Source: Streptomyces geranii | GTDB lineage: Bacteria; Actinomycetota; Actinomycetes; Streptomycetales; Streptomycetaceae | Length of the DNA stretch: 64,000 nt | Assembly: GCF_002954775.1 (NCBI RefSeq) | Contig: NZ_PJME01000004.1 | Span: 393,185 to 457,184 of the forward strand | Direction: 5' to 3' | Shown here: piece by piece, positions 44,002 through 52,009 of the stretch | Position numbering within the stretch: position 1 is the first letter of the stretch | Layout of the letters: each line of letters opens with the position of its first letter | The notes under the pieces: generated by a model | The model's input: only the letters and a program-made list of their open reading frames with translations | Databases searched by the model: none | What the model was told of the DNA's origin: nothing | Made by a program: the position numbers and the translations under genes

Positions 44002-45020
44002 CCGCCGAGACCACACCGCTGCTCGTGATCGACGACGTCGTCGCCGAGTACCGCACCGGCTCCCGCGTCGTCCGCGCCCTCGACGGCGCCGACCTGACCG
44101 TAGGACGCGGCGAACGCGTCGGCATCGTCGGCGAGTCGGGCTCCGGCAAGTCCACCCTCGGACTGCTGACCGGGCGCCTCCTGCCGAAGGCCACCGCCTA
44201 TCCGCGGGGCCGGGTCCTGGTCGACGGCGAGTCCGTACTGGACCTCCCGCCGGACCGACTCGCCCGACTGCGCCGCGAACGCCTGGCCTTCGTACCGCAG
44301 GACCCCGTCGGCGCCCTCGACCCGACCCTGCGCATCGGCCGCCAACTCCGGCTGGCCCTGCGCGACAAGCCGACCGACCTGGTCGCACTGCTGGAACGCG
44401 TCCTCATCCGCGACCCCGAACGCGTGCTGCGGCTCTACCCGCACGAGATCTCCGGCGGCATGGCCCAACGCGTCATCGTCGCGATGGCCATGGCCCGCAG
44501 ACCGGCCCTGCTGATCGCCGACGAACCCACCGCCGCGCTCGACAGCCAGGTCCGCGAGGAGGTCCTGCGACTGCTGTTCACCCTCGCCGCCGAACACGGC
44601 ACCACCGTGCTGTGGCTCAGCCACGACCTGGGCGGCGTCGCCCGCTGGTGCGACCGCATCGCGGTCATGTACGGCGGCCGGGTCGTCGAGGACGGCACCA
44701 CCACCGACGTCCTCACCGCACCCCAACACCCCTACACCGCAGCCCTGTCGGCCGCCGACCCCGCCCGCGCCAAGGACGGCACCCGGCTGCTCACCATCGG
44801 TGGCACACCGCCCGTCCTCACCGAGTCCACGCCCGGCTGCGTCTTCTGCCCGCGCTGCACCTCGGCGGACGACACCTGCGCCACGGCCCGCCCGGCGCCC
44901 CGCACGGTCGAGGGGCGGACGGTGCTGTGCCATCACCCGGGCCCGGGCGGAACACCCGTACCCGTACCGGACGGACCGGCACCGAAGGCGGCCGTACCGG
45001 ACGGACAGGAGGAGGCCTGA
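43998..45020 (+). CDS. Peptide-type ABC ATPase (DppD/OppD)
   Basis: 340 residues from ATG 43998 (ATGA overlap). Walker A GESGSGKST, signature ISGGMAQRVIVAMAMA, Walker B LLIADEPTAALD. The C terminus contains the Cys-rich FCPRCTSADDTC segment typical of OppD-type ATPases, which binds an iron-sulphur cluster in some members, and a proline-rich tail. Confidence 0.93.
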   Translation: MTAETTPLLVIDDVVAEYRTGSRVVRALDGADLTVGRGERVGIVGESGSGKSTLGLLTGRLLPKATAYPRGRVLVDGESVLDLPPDRLARLRRERLAFVPQDPVGALDPTLRIGRQLRLALRDKPTDLVALLERVLIRDPERVLRLYPHEISGGMAQRVIVAMAMARRPALLIADEPTAALDSQVREEVLRLLFTLAAEHGTTVLWLSHDLGGVARWCDRIAVMYGGRVVEDGTTTDVLTAPQHPYTAALSAADPARAKDGTRLLTIGGTPPVLTESTPGCVFCPRCTSADDTCATARPAPRTVEGRTVLCHHPGPGGTPVPVPDGPAPKAAVPDGQEEA

Positions 45021-45769
45021 TGAGCGGCGAGCCCGTGCTCGAACTCGACGACGTCGGCGTCGTCTTCAGATCCGGCCGACGCCACACCGTCACCGCGATG
45101 GCCGGCGTCACCTTCCGCATCGCTGCGGGCGAGACCCTCGGCCTGGTCGGCGAATCCGGCTCGGGCAAGACCACCACCGGCGCCGTCGCCCTCGGCCTGC
45201 GCCGGCCCACCTCCGGCACCGTCCGCTTCCTCGGCGCCCAACACGGCGGCCGACGCACCCGCGCCGGAGCCATCCAGGCGGTCCTCCAGAACCCCCACTG
45301 GTCCCTCAACCCCCGTCTCACCGTGGCCGATTCGGTCGCCGAACCCCTCTCCGCAGTCGAGGGCGGCCGACTGCGCACCCACCACCCCGCCGCCCTGCGC
45401 ATCCTCGACCGGGTCGGACTGTCCGCCTCCTACGCCGAACGGCTCCCGCACGAACTCTCCGGCGGCCAGCGCCAGCGCGTCGCGATCGCCCGAGCCCTGA
45501 TCACCCACCCGAAGTTCATCGTCTTCGACGAGGCGGTCAGCGCCCTGGACGTCTCCGTGCAGGCGCAGATCCTCAACCTCGTCCACGACCTGCAGAGCGA
45601 GCAGGGCTTCGGCGCCCTGTTCATCTCGCACGACCTCGCCGCCGTGCGCTACCTCGCCCACCGCGTCGCGGTGATGCGCGCCGGTCAGATCGTCGAACTC
45701 GCCGACGCCCACCGCTTCTACATCACCCCGCAGCACCCGTACTCACGACAGCTCCTGGAGACGCTATGA
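45020..45769 (+). CDS. Peptide-type ABC ATPase (DppF/OppF)
   Basis: 249 residues from ATG 45020 (TGATG overlap). Walker A GESGSGKTT, Q-loop segment VLQNPHWSLNPR, signature [15 protein letters not shown], Walker B FIVFDEAVSALD. In the last motif, the usual DEP is DEA, as in several OppF-like subunits. It ends shorter than DppD and lacks the Cys-rich tail. Confidence 0.92.
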   Translation: MSGEPVLELDDVGVVFRSGRRHTVTAMAGVTFRIAAGETLGLVGESGSGKTTTGAVALGLRRPTSGTVRFLGAQHGGRRTRAGAIQAVLQNPHWSLNPRLTVADSVAEPLSAVEGGRLRTHHPAALRILDRVGLSASYAERLPHELSGGQRQRVAIARALITHPKFIVFDEAVSALDVSVQAQILNLVHDLQSEQGFGALFISHDLAAVRYLAHRVAVMRAGQIVELADAHRFYITPQHPYSRQLLETL

Positions 45770-46800
45770 CCGTGACCGACCGTCCGGGATCCCCGGCCCG
45801 AGCCATCCCGGCCCCGTCCTTCGGCCCGGCGAGAACCAACGACGACTTCGACCTCGTCCCGCAGCCGAGCCCCGGCCGGGGCACCGTGGAGTTCGACTTC
45901 CCCGGCGTGGAGGTCGGCACCGCCGAGTACGCCGAGGGCCCCACCGGCACCACCGTCGTCCATGTCCCAGCCGGCGCCCGGATGTTCATCGACGAGCGCG
46001 GCGGCGCCATCGGACTGTCATACGGCGACAAGCAGTTCGCCCACGCCATCTGTCTGTCGGGCGGCTCGCTGTACGGCCTCGGTGCCTGCGCCGGAGTCGC
46101 CGACGAACTGCGCGCCCGGGTCGAGAACCGGGTCGGCTGGACCGACCTCAAGTGCGTGTCGGGCGCGATCATCTACGACTTCGCCACCCGCGACAACGCG
46201 GTCGTCCCCGACGCCGCCCTCGGCCGCGCCGCACTCCGCACGGCCGTACCGGGCCGCTTCCCCGTCGGCCGGGCCGGCGCCGGGATCAGCGCCTCCGTCG
46301 GCAAGATCGACTGGACCCGCTGCGAGTTCGCCGGCCAGGGCGCCGCCTTCCGCCAGGTCGGAGACGTCAAGATCCTCGCCGCCACGGTCGTCAACGCGGT
46401 CGGCGTCGTCGTCGACCGCGACGGCACGGTCGTACGCGGCAACCACGATCCCGCCACCGGGACGCGCCGTCTGCCGCACCTCGACTACGAGGCGGCGTTC
46501 GCGGGCGAAGGACCCACCACCATGCAGGGCAACACCACCATCTCGGTGCTCGTCACCAACGTACGACTGGACGACCGGGCCCTGGAGCAGTTCGGCAGGC
46601 AGGTGCACGGATCGATGAACCGGGGCATCCAGCCCTTCCACACCAGCCTCGACGGCGACACCCTGTTCACCCTCACCACCGACGAGGTCGACCTGCCGAC
46701 CACCCCCTCCCGGATCGGCGCCCACGCGCTGAACGCCGTCGGGCTCGGCTCCATCGCCGCCGAGGTCATGTGGGACGCGATCCTGAGCAGCGCCCGGTGA
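45766..46800 (+). CDS. P1/S58 family aminopeptidase (DmpA/BapA type)
   Basis: 344 residues from ATG 45766 (ATGA overlap). The P1 pattern is clear: GGSLYGLGACAGVADELRAR, VSGAIIYDF, FPVGRAGAGISASVGK, and the junction TMQGNTTISVLVTN. The residue at the autocleavage site sits near 257, as expected from DmpA (Ser250), although here the local sequence is N-T-T, so the nucleophile may be Thr. Enzymes of this family cleave N-terminal residues from peptides, D-amino acid amides or beta-peptides. Cytosolic, hence acting on the imported compound. Confidence 0.85.
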   Translation: MTVTDRPGSPARAIPAPSFGPARTNDDFDLVPQPSPGRGTVEFDFPGVEVGTAEYAEGPTGTTVVHVPAGARMFIDERGGAIGLSYGDKQFAHAICLSGGSLYGLGACAGVADELRARVENRVGWTDLKCVSGAIIYDFATRDNAVVPDAALGRAALRTAVPGRFPVGRAGAGISASVGKIDWTRCEFAGQGAAFRQVGDVKILAATVVNAVGVVVDRDGTVVRGNHDPATGTRRLPHLDYEAAFAGEGPTTMQGNTTISVLVTNVRLDDRALEQFGRQVHGSMNRGIQPFHTSLDGDTLFTLTTDEVDLPTTPSRIGAHALNAVGLGSIAAEVMWDAILSSAR

Positions 46801-47870
46801 TCGCTCGCCACCACCTCGACAGCACCGACCCGACGGAACGCGGCCACACCCTCGGCACCGCCGACGGCGACCGGATACGCGCCAACATCACTGCTTACCA
46901 GCGGCTGTTCGAGGCCGTACAGGTCGATCCCGCCCTGCTCCGGCCGTACGGGGAACAGGCCACGGACGCGATACGGGACTGGGCGCCCGCCCTCCACCGC
47001 GAACTGGCCGCCGTCGCACGGGCGGCGGGCGCGGAGGCATGGCAACTCGGCATGCTCAACGCCCGTACCGAGATCCTCGCCACCGTCGGCGCCACGGCGG
47101 AGGGCGAGTGCTCGACCGCCGTGTACGTCGGTGGTGCGGGCGCCCCGCACACCATCCAGACCTGGGACTGGCACGAGGAGTTCACCGACATCAAGACCCT
47201 CGTCCGGCATCCGACGGGCCGGGCCGGTGACGCCCGGATCTTCACCGAGGCCGGCATCCTCGGCAAGATCGGCCTCAACTCGGCAGGTCTGGGGCTGCAC
47301 TTCAACATCCTCAGCCACGCAGCCGACGGAGAACGCATCGGCGTACCGGTCCATGTGGTGGCCCGCCGCATCCTGGACGAGGCCACCACTCTCGCCGAGG
47401 CCGTCGACATCGCCCGCTCGGCGGACGTCTCGGCGTCCACCGTGCTCACGGTCGTCACCTACGACGGACGGCACGCCGACGCCGCGTGCGTCGAACTCAG
47501 CCCGGCAGGCACCGCCGTACTGCCCCCCGACCCCGACGGCTACCTCCTGCACACCAACCACTTCCTCGAACCCCGTCTGGCCGAAGGGGAGTTGGCGGCC
47601 CCTGCGGGCAGCACCTACGCCCGCCTGAAACACCTCACCACCCGCCGCGAACTCCTCACCTCCACCGACCCGGCCCACTGGACCGAACTGCTCCACGCCC
47701 ACGAGAGCGACGGCGCCCCCGTGTGCTGCCATCCGCAGCCGGGACTGCCGTTCCACCAGCAGTGGCGGACCCTGCTCACCGCAGGACTCGACCTGGCGGC
47801 GGGCCGGTTGAGGTGCCACGCGGGCGGACCGTGCACGGCGGGGGAGGAGTCGGCGTGGGAGTACCTGTGA
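46797..47870 (+). CDS. C45 family autoproteolytic Ntn acyltransferase/hydrolase
   Basis: 357 residues from GTG 46797 (GTGA overlap). It resembles penicillin acyl-CoA:6-APA acyltransferase: GHTLGTADGDRIRANITAYQ, MLNARTEIL, then ECSTAVY with candidate nucleophile Cys105, close to Cys103 of the fungal enzyme, then TWDWHEEF and TEAGILGKIGLNSAGLGLHFNI. Bacterial relatives hydrolyse or transfer N-acyl groups. Cleavage before Cys105 is expected to mature the enzyme. It follows the P1 peptidase, so the operon encodes two self-processing amidases. Confidence 0.82.
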   Translation: MIARHHLDSTDPTERGHTLGTADGDRIRANITAYQRLFEAVQVDPALLRPYGEQATDAIRDWAPALHRELAAVARAAGAEAWQLGMLNARTEILATVGATAEGECSTAVYVGGAGAPHTIQTWDWHEEFTDIKTLVRHPTGRAGDARIFTEAGILGKIGLNSAGLGLHFNILSHAADGERIGVPVHVVARRILDEATTLAEAVDIARSADVSASTVLTVVTYDGRHADAACVELSPAGTAVLPPDPDGYLLHTNHFLEPRLAEGELAAPAGSTYARLKHLTTRRELLTSTDPAHWTELLHAHESDGAPVCCHPQPGLPFHQQWRTLLTAGLDLAAGRLRCHAGGPCTAGEESAWEYL

Positions 47871-49678
47871 CGCGTCACGGCGGCGCCCGTCTGGAGACCA
47901 TCTGCCGCTACCCGGTGAAGGGCATGACCGGGCAGCCGATGACGGACACGGTGCTCATCGCGGGTCGGGGGCTGCCGATGGACCGGCTGCTCGGCCTGTC
48001 CGGGGGAGTGATACCGGCCGAGGCGGACCGGAACGGCTGGATCAGCAGCGAGGCACTCCTGCGACTGAGGAAGAACGCCGAACTCTCGCGCTATCAACTG
48101 GCCGTGGAGGGAGAGGTGTTGTGGCTCACCGCCCCCGACGGGCGGCGGCTGCGGCTCGGGCTGGACGCCGACGGCCTGGCGGCGTCCAGCGAGCGGATCG
48201 GGGACTGGTTCCCGCCCGGACCACTCGGACCCGTCCGCTTCGAACGGCCCGGAGCGGCCCTGTGGGACTGGCCGGACGCCCCCCTGTCGATCATCAACCT
48301 CGACACCTTGCGGGCGATGGCGGAAGCGGCCGACGTCCCGGTCGACCCCCGCCGTTTCCGTGCCAACCTGTACGTCTCCGGACTCGGCGCCTGGCGCGAA
48401 CTCGACCTGCCCGGACACCGGGTCCGACTGGGCGGCGCGGAACTGGAGATCACGTTCCCCACCGAACGCTGCCGCGCGACCATGGTCCGCCCCGGCTCGG
48501 GGAAACGCGACCTGAACATCCCGGCGCTGCTGGCCTCCCGCTTCGGTCACCTGTACTGCGGGGTCTACGCCAGGGTCGTACGCGGTGGCCCGATCGCGGT
48601 GGGGGACCGGTTCACAGACGGCGGACGGGGGCCGGGGCCCGACGGGCCGTCGCGCTACGCGGCACGGCTCGCCGACCCGGGCCGCCCCCGGTACGCCGAG
48701 CTGATCAGACGGACCGAGGAGAGCCCCACCGTCACCACCTTCGCCTTCCGCGACCCCGCCGGATCGCACTGCCGACCGGGCCAACACCTGAGACTCCACC
48801 TGACCGACGACGACAACGCCCCGCTGTGGCGCTGCTACACGATCACCGGCACCGACACCGCCGAACTGCGCATCAGCGTCAAGCGGGTCCCCGACGGCCG
48901 GATGTCACCCCGGCTGCATGACCTCCCGACCGGCTCACGCGTACTCCTCTCCGGCCCCTACGGCGAGGCACTCACCGCCCCCGACCCGCACCGCCCGCTC
49001 CTGCTGGCCGTCGCCGGGATCGGCATCACCCCTGTGCTCCCCGTTCTCCGCGACCTGCTCGACACCGCGTCGCGGCGACCGGTGACGGTACTGAACGTGG
49101 TCCGCACCGGCGCCGAGCTGCCCCTGTGGGACGAGACCGTCGAGCTGCTGAGCAAACTGCCTTACGGGAAGCCGCAGTTGTACGTCACGAACCCTGGCGA
49201 GCGGTTGCCGCACGGTGCGCGAGCCGGTCGCCCCACCGCCGCCGAGCTGCACACTCTGTCGGTGGCGGGAACGGTGGAGGCTCACGTGTGCGGCCCGGAG
49301 GGCTTCGTCGACACCGTCCGTACGGCACTGCTGTCCGCCGGAGTCCCCGGCGACTCCATCACCGACGAACGCTTCCACTCACCCCGCCCGGCGCGGTTGG
49401 TCGAGCAACCGCCGCCCGCCGCGGGCCCCTTCACCGTGCGGTACACGGCGAGCGGCACCCGCACGACCTGGACGCCGGACACCGGCACGCTCCTGGACGC
49501 GGCCGAGTCCGCGGGACTGCGGCTGCCCTCGGCGTGCAGGGCCGGAGCCTGCGGGGCCTGTCGCCAGTTGGTCACCGGCCCGGTGGCGCACCTGAGTGAA
49601 CCGGCCGTACCGCTGGCCGCCAGCCAGGCACTGCTGTGCTGCGCGGTGCCGGTCGGCGATGTGCAGGTCCACGCGTGA
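47867..49678 (+). CDS. MOSC / FAD-reductase / 2Fe-2S ferredoxin fusion
   Basis: 603 residues from GTG 47867 (GTGA overlap). N-terminal MOSC N and MOSC domain (about 1-260): ICRYPVKGMTGQPM and FPTERCRATM with candidate molybdenum ligand Cys202. Middle ferredoxin-NADP reductase-like part (about 270-510): WRCYTITG (FAD), GIGITPVLPVLRDLL and CGPEGFVDTVRTAL (NADPH). C-terminal plant-type ferredoxin with Cys557, 562, 565 and a distal Cys at about 592. Single-chain version of the mARC/YcbX system, which reduces N-hydroxylated amines and amidoximes. It should supply reducing power within one protein. The substrate is not known. Confidence 0.85.
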   Translation: MTRHGGARLETICRYPVKGMTGQPMTDTVLIAGRGLPMDRLLGLSGGVIPAEADRNGWISSEALLRLRKNAELSRYQLAVEGEVLWLTAPDGRRLRLGLDADGLAASSERIGDWFPPGPLGPVRFERPGAALWDWPDAPLSIINLDTLRAMAEAADVPVDPRRFRANLYVSGLGAWRELDLPGHRVRLGGAELEITFPTERCRATMVRPGSGKRDLNIPALLASRFGHLYCGVYARVVRGGPIAVGDRFTDGGRGPGPDGPSRYAARLADPGRPRYAELIRRTEESPTVTTFAFRDPAGSHCRPGQHLRLHLTDDDNAPLWRCYTITGTDTAELRISVKRVPDGRMSPRLHDLPTGSRVLLSGPYGEALTAPDPHRPLLLAVAGIGITPVLPVLRDLLDTASRRPVTVLNVVRTGAELPLWDETVELLSKLPYGKPQLYVTNPGERLPHGARAGRPTAAELHTLSVAGTVEAHVCGPEGFVDTVRTALLSAGVPGDSITDERFHSPRPARLVEQPPPAAGPFTVRYTASGTRTTWTPDTGTLLDAAESAGLRLPSACRAGACGACRQLVTGPVAHLSEPAVPLAASQALLCCAVPVGDVQVHA

Positions 49679-49736
49679 GAGGGCGGGACACGAGGCCTTG
49701 ACGGGCACTGGTCTCCTCGGCTGCGACGCCCGGGGG

Positions 49737-50108
49737 TCAGGAACGTCGGTCGGCTCCGCCCGGGGTGAGCATCGGACGGGGGTCCGCCTGCTGGAGTTCG
49801 GCGAGCAACTCGCTCTGCCCGGTGAGCAGTTCGGTCAGGATCCTGCGGGCCGCGCGCAGCAGCTCGGCGACGTCGCCGCCCGCCAGGGCGTAGCTGACGG
49901 TGGAGCCCTCGCGGATGGACACCACGATCCCCGAGCGGCGCAGGACGGCCAACTGCTGGGAGAGGTTGGACGGTTCGATCTCGATCTCGCTGAGCAGGTC
50001 GCGTACGGGGACGGGGCCGTTCTGCAGCAGTTCCAGGACCCGGATGCGTACCGGGTGGCCGAGCATGCGGAAGAACTCGGCCTTGGCCTGGTATAGGGGG
50101 ACCTGCAT
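49737..50108 (-). CDS. ArsR-family transcriptional regulator
   Basis: 123 residues from ATG 50108. Winged helix: MLGHPVRIRVLELLQNGPVP, LLSEIEIEPSNLSQQLAVLR and the wing SIREGSTVSYALAG. There are no paired cysteines for metal, so it may sense something other than arsenic or cadmium. A 20-bp inverted repeat at 50253-50272 upstream is a good operator, suggesting autorepression. It is convergent with the MOSC fusion. Confidence 0.9.
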   Translation of the reverse strand: MQVPLYQAKAEFFRMLGHPVRIRVLELLQNGPVPVRDLLSEIEIEPSNLSQQLAVLRRSGIVVSIREGSTVSYALAGGDVAELLRAARRILTELLTGQSELLAELQQADPRPMLTPGGADRRS

Positions 50109-50211
50109 GGTGAATCGCGCTCCCTGCCGCATGTCGACGGGCTGCAGCCGCACGCGGCGGCCCTGAACGTGCCACCGCAGACGGCCTGGCGGATCGATCC
50201 TGGTGCATCCG

Positions 50212-50288
50212 GCCCCGCACGCCCATGGGATTGACCTGATACGGATGTGCCCAGTTGAAGAACTCTTCAACTCATGGGCGTGCGGGGC
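50212..50288. repeat. 16-bp perfect inverted repeat with 45-base spacer
   Basis: Left arm 50212-50227 (GCCCCGCACGCCCATG) and right arm 50273-50288 are exact complements. The spacer contains a second inverted repeat. It could form a cruciform, or end the leftward roadblock transcript. Confidence 0.75.
50253..50272. promoter_or_regulatory. Inner 20-bp inverted repeat, likely ArsR operator
   Basis: AGTTGAAG and CTTCAACT flank AACT. The TTGAAGAA...TCTTCAA pattern is of the type bound by ArsR dimers. It lies 145 bases upstream of the ArsR start and directly inside the larger repeat. Confidence 0.6.
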
Positions 50289-50306
50289 TGTGGAATTCGC
50301 CGCCTT

Positions 50307-50681
50307 CTACACGTCCAGCTGGCCCTCGACACTCCTGAGCTGGTGGCGGGCCATCGCGAGGTTCGACTTGCCCTTGTCGAGCACCAGGTAGAGGAACAGA
50401 CCGTTGCCGCCACGGCCCTTGAGCGGCCGGAGGACGTGGTACTGGCTGCCGAGTGTGATCAGGATGTCCTCGATCTCGCCCTTGAGCCCGAGGTGTTCCA
50501 TGGTGCGGGTCTTGGCCCGGATCACGTCCGTGTTGCCCGCCGCCGCGATGGTCAGGTCGAGATCCTTGCCACCGCCGAGCGTGCCCAGCGCCATACCGCT
50601 GGTGTAGTCGACGAGAGCCGTTCCTAAGGCGCCCTCGATCGAAGTCATGATCTCCTTGAGGCAGATCTCCACATTGCTCAT
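50307..50681 (-). CDS. Roadblock/LC7-domain protein, stand-alone
   Basis: 124 residues from ATG 50681 with GGAGGAG upstream. The roadblock fold (MSNVEICLKEIMTSIEGALG, TALVDYTSGMALG, LGSQYHVLRPLKGRGGNGLF) is complete. In Streptomyces most roadblock proteins belong to conservons with a sensor kinase and a small GTPase. Here none is adjacent, so its partner is unknown. A role in GTPase regulation or cell polarity is inferred from the family. Confidence 0.85.
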   Translation of the reverse strand: MSNVEICLKEIMTSIEGALGTALVDYTSGMALGTLGGGKDLDLTIAAAGNTDVIRAKTRTMEHLGLKGEIEDILITLGSQYHVLRPLKGRGGNGLFLYLVLDKGKSNLAMARHQLRSVEGQLDV

Positions 50682-51059
50682 ACCAGCATCTCCTCCGTGC
50701 CGCTGCGAGGCCCGGGCGTCGTCGCCCTCCTCACCAATGACCCGGGACCTTACGTAGGACTGGCGTCCGGCACTCCTGTTGTTCCGCTACCGACCGACAC
50801 GGTCATGGAAAAGTCGGATGGCACCACATCCGCGACCGCTTCTGCTCGGCGAATGAGTCACGTAGACCCCCAGCGCCGCACGATCCCCGCACGGAGACGG
50901 GCGCCCCGACCACGAACCGAGCCGATGCGAGGGGATCGTAGGATGGACGCATCGGAGTAGAAACGCGCTCCGGGTGCCGGGCGAGAAGAACCGGCCGGTG
51001 AGCGCGCGCACACGCGGTATTCGGACGATCCGCCACTCCTTCCCCGGAAGGAGTGCGTC
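50682..51059. other. 378-bp divergent intergenic region
   Basis: Lies between the roadblock gene (leftward) and the quinone oxidoreductase gene (rightward). The latter has GGAAGGAG just before its ATG. I see no small gene, hairpin or clear repeat here. Confidence 0.5.
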
Positions 51060-51963
51060 ATGAGAGCAGTACGGTTCAGCCGGTTCGGCGGCCCGGAGGT
51101 TCTCGAAATCGTCGACCTGCCCGATCCCCGCCCCCGCGCCGGAGAGATACGTATCAGGGTCCGTGCCGCCGGGATCAACGCCAGTGACTGGAAGAAGCGC
51201 CAGGGCCTGCTGGACCGGGAACTGCCGCAGACCCTGGGTTACGAGGCCGCGGGCATCGTCGACGAGATCGGCGACGGTGTCTCGGGCGTCGCGGTCGGCG
51301 ACCGGGTCTTCGGGGCCTCGCCCTACGGAGCCGCCCAGGCGGAGCTGGCCGTGCTGTCCCACTGGGCCCCGCTCCCGGCCTCGCTCGACCACGCGACAGC
51401 GGCGGCGATCCCGGCGGCGGCCGAGACCGCGGCACGGGCACTCGACCAACTCGGCGTCGCGGCGGGCTGCACGGTGCTCGTCAACGGGGCGTCCGGCAGC
51501 GTCGGGAGCGCCGCCGTCCAGCTCGCCGTGCGGCGCGGCGCACGCGTCATCGGCACGGCGAGCCCCGCCACCCACGACACCCTCCGCTCGCTCGGCGTCG
51601 AGCCGGTGGCGTACGGCGACGGAATGCCCGAGCGGGTACGGGCGCTCACGCCGCCGGGCGTGGACCTCGCGCTGGACGTGGCAGGCAACGGTGTCCTGCC
51701 CGACCTGGTGGACCTCGCCGGACGCCCCGAACACGTGATCACGGTCGCCGACTTCGCCGGCGCACGACAGACCGGTGTCCGCTTCAGCCGGGGCGACACC
51801 GGCCGGGCCACCTACGCACTGGCCGACGTCGCGCGACTGGCCGAAGCGGGCCGGTTCGCCGTCGAGGTCGGCCGGACCTTCCCCCCTGACGGAGGTGGCC
51901 GAGGCCCACCGCGTCGGCGAAGCCGGCACCGTACGCGGAAAACTCGTCCTGCTCGTGGAGTGA
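51060..51963 (+). pseudogene. Quinone oxidoreductase (MDR family) disrupted by a frameshift
   Basis: From ATG 51060 the protein is a zinc-free medium-chain reductase: MRAVRFSRFGGPEVLEIVDL, LPQTLGYEAAGIVDEIGDG, VLVNGASGSVGSAAVQLAVR. At 51881-51886 there is a run of six Cs. Reading five would join RFAVEVGRTFP to LTEVAEAHRVGEAGTVRGK and the natural LVLLVE end at 51963. With six Cs the frame continues into nonsense through the neighbouring gene. Either a sequencing or assembly error or a true inactivating or slippage tract. Expected length about 300 residues. Confidence 0.8.
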
Positions 51964-52009
51964 GAGCGGAGGCGAGCCGGCCGCCCCCGATCCGAACCGC
52001 CGCCGGGGA

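Noticed and set aside
50274..50391. Small genes starting at the two MGVRG-encoding arms of the 16-bp inverted repeat
   Set aside because: Both starts are simply the CATG within the repeat arms, and the frames run antisense to or through known genes.
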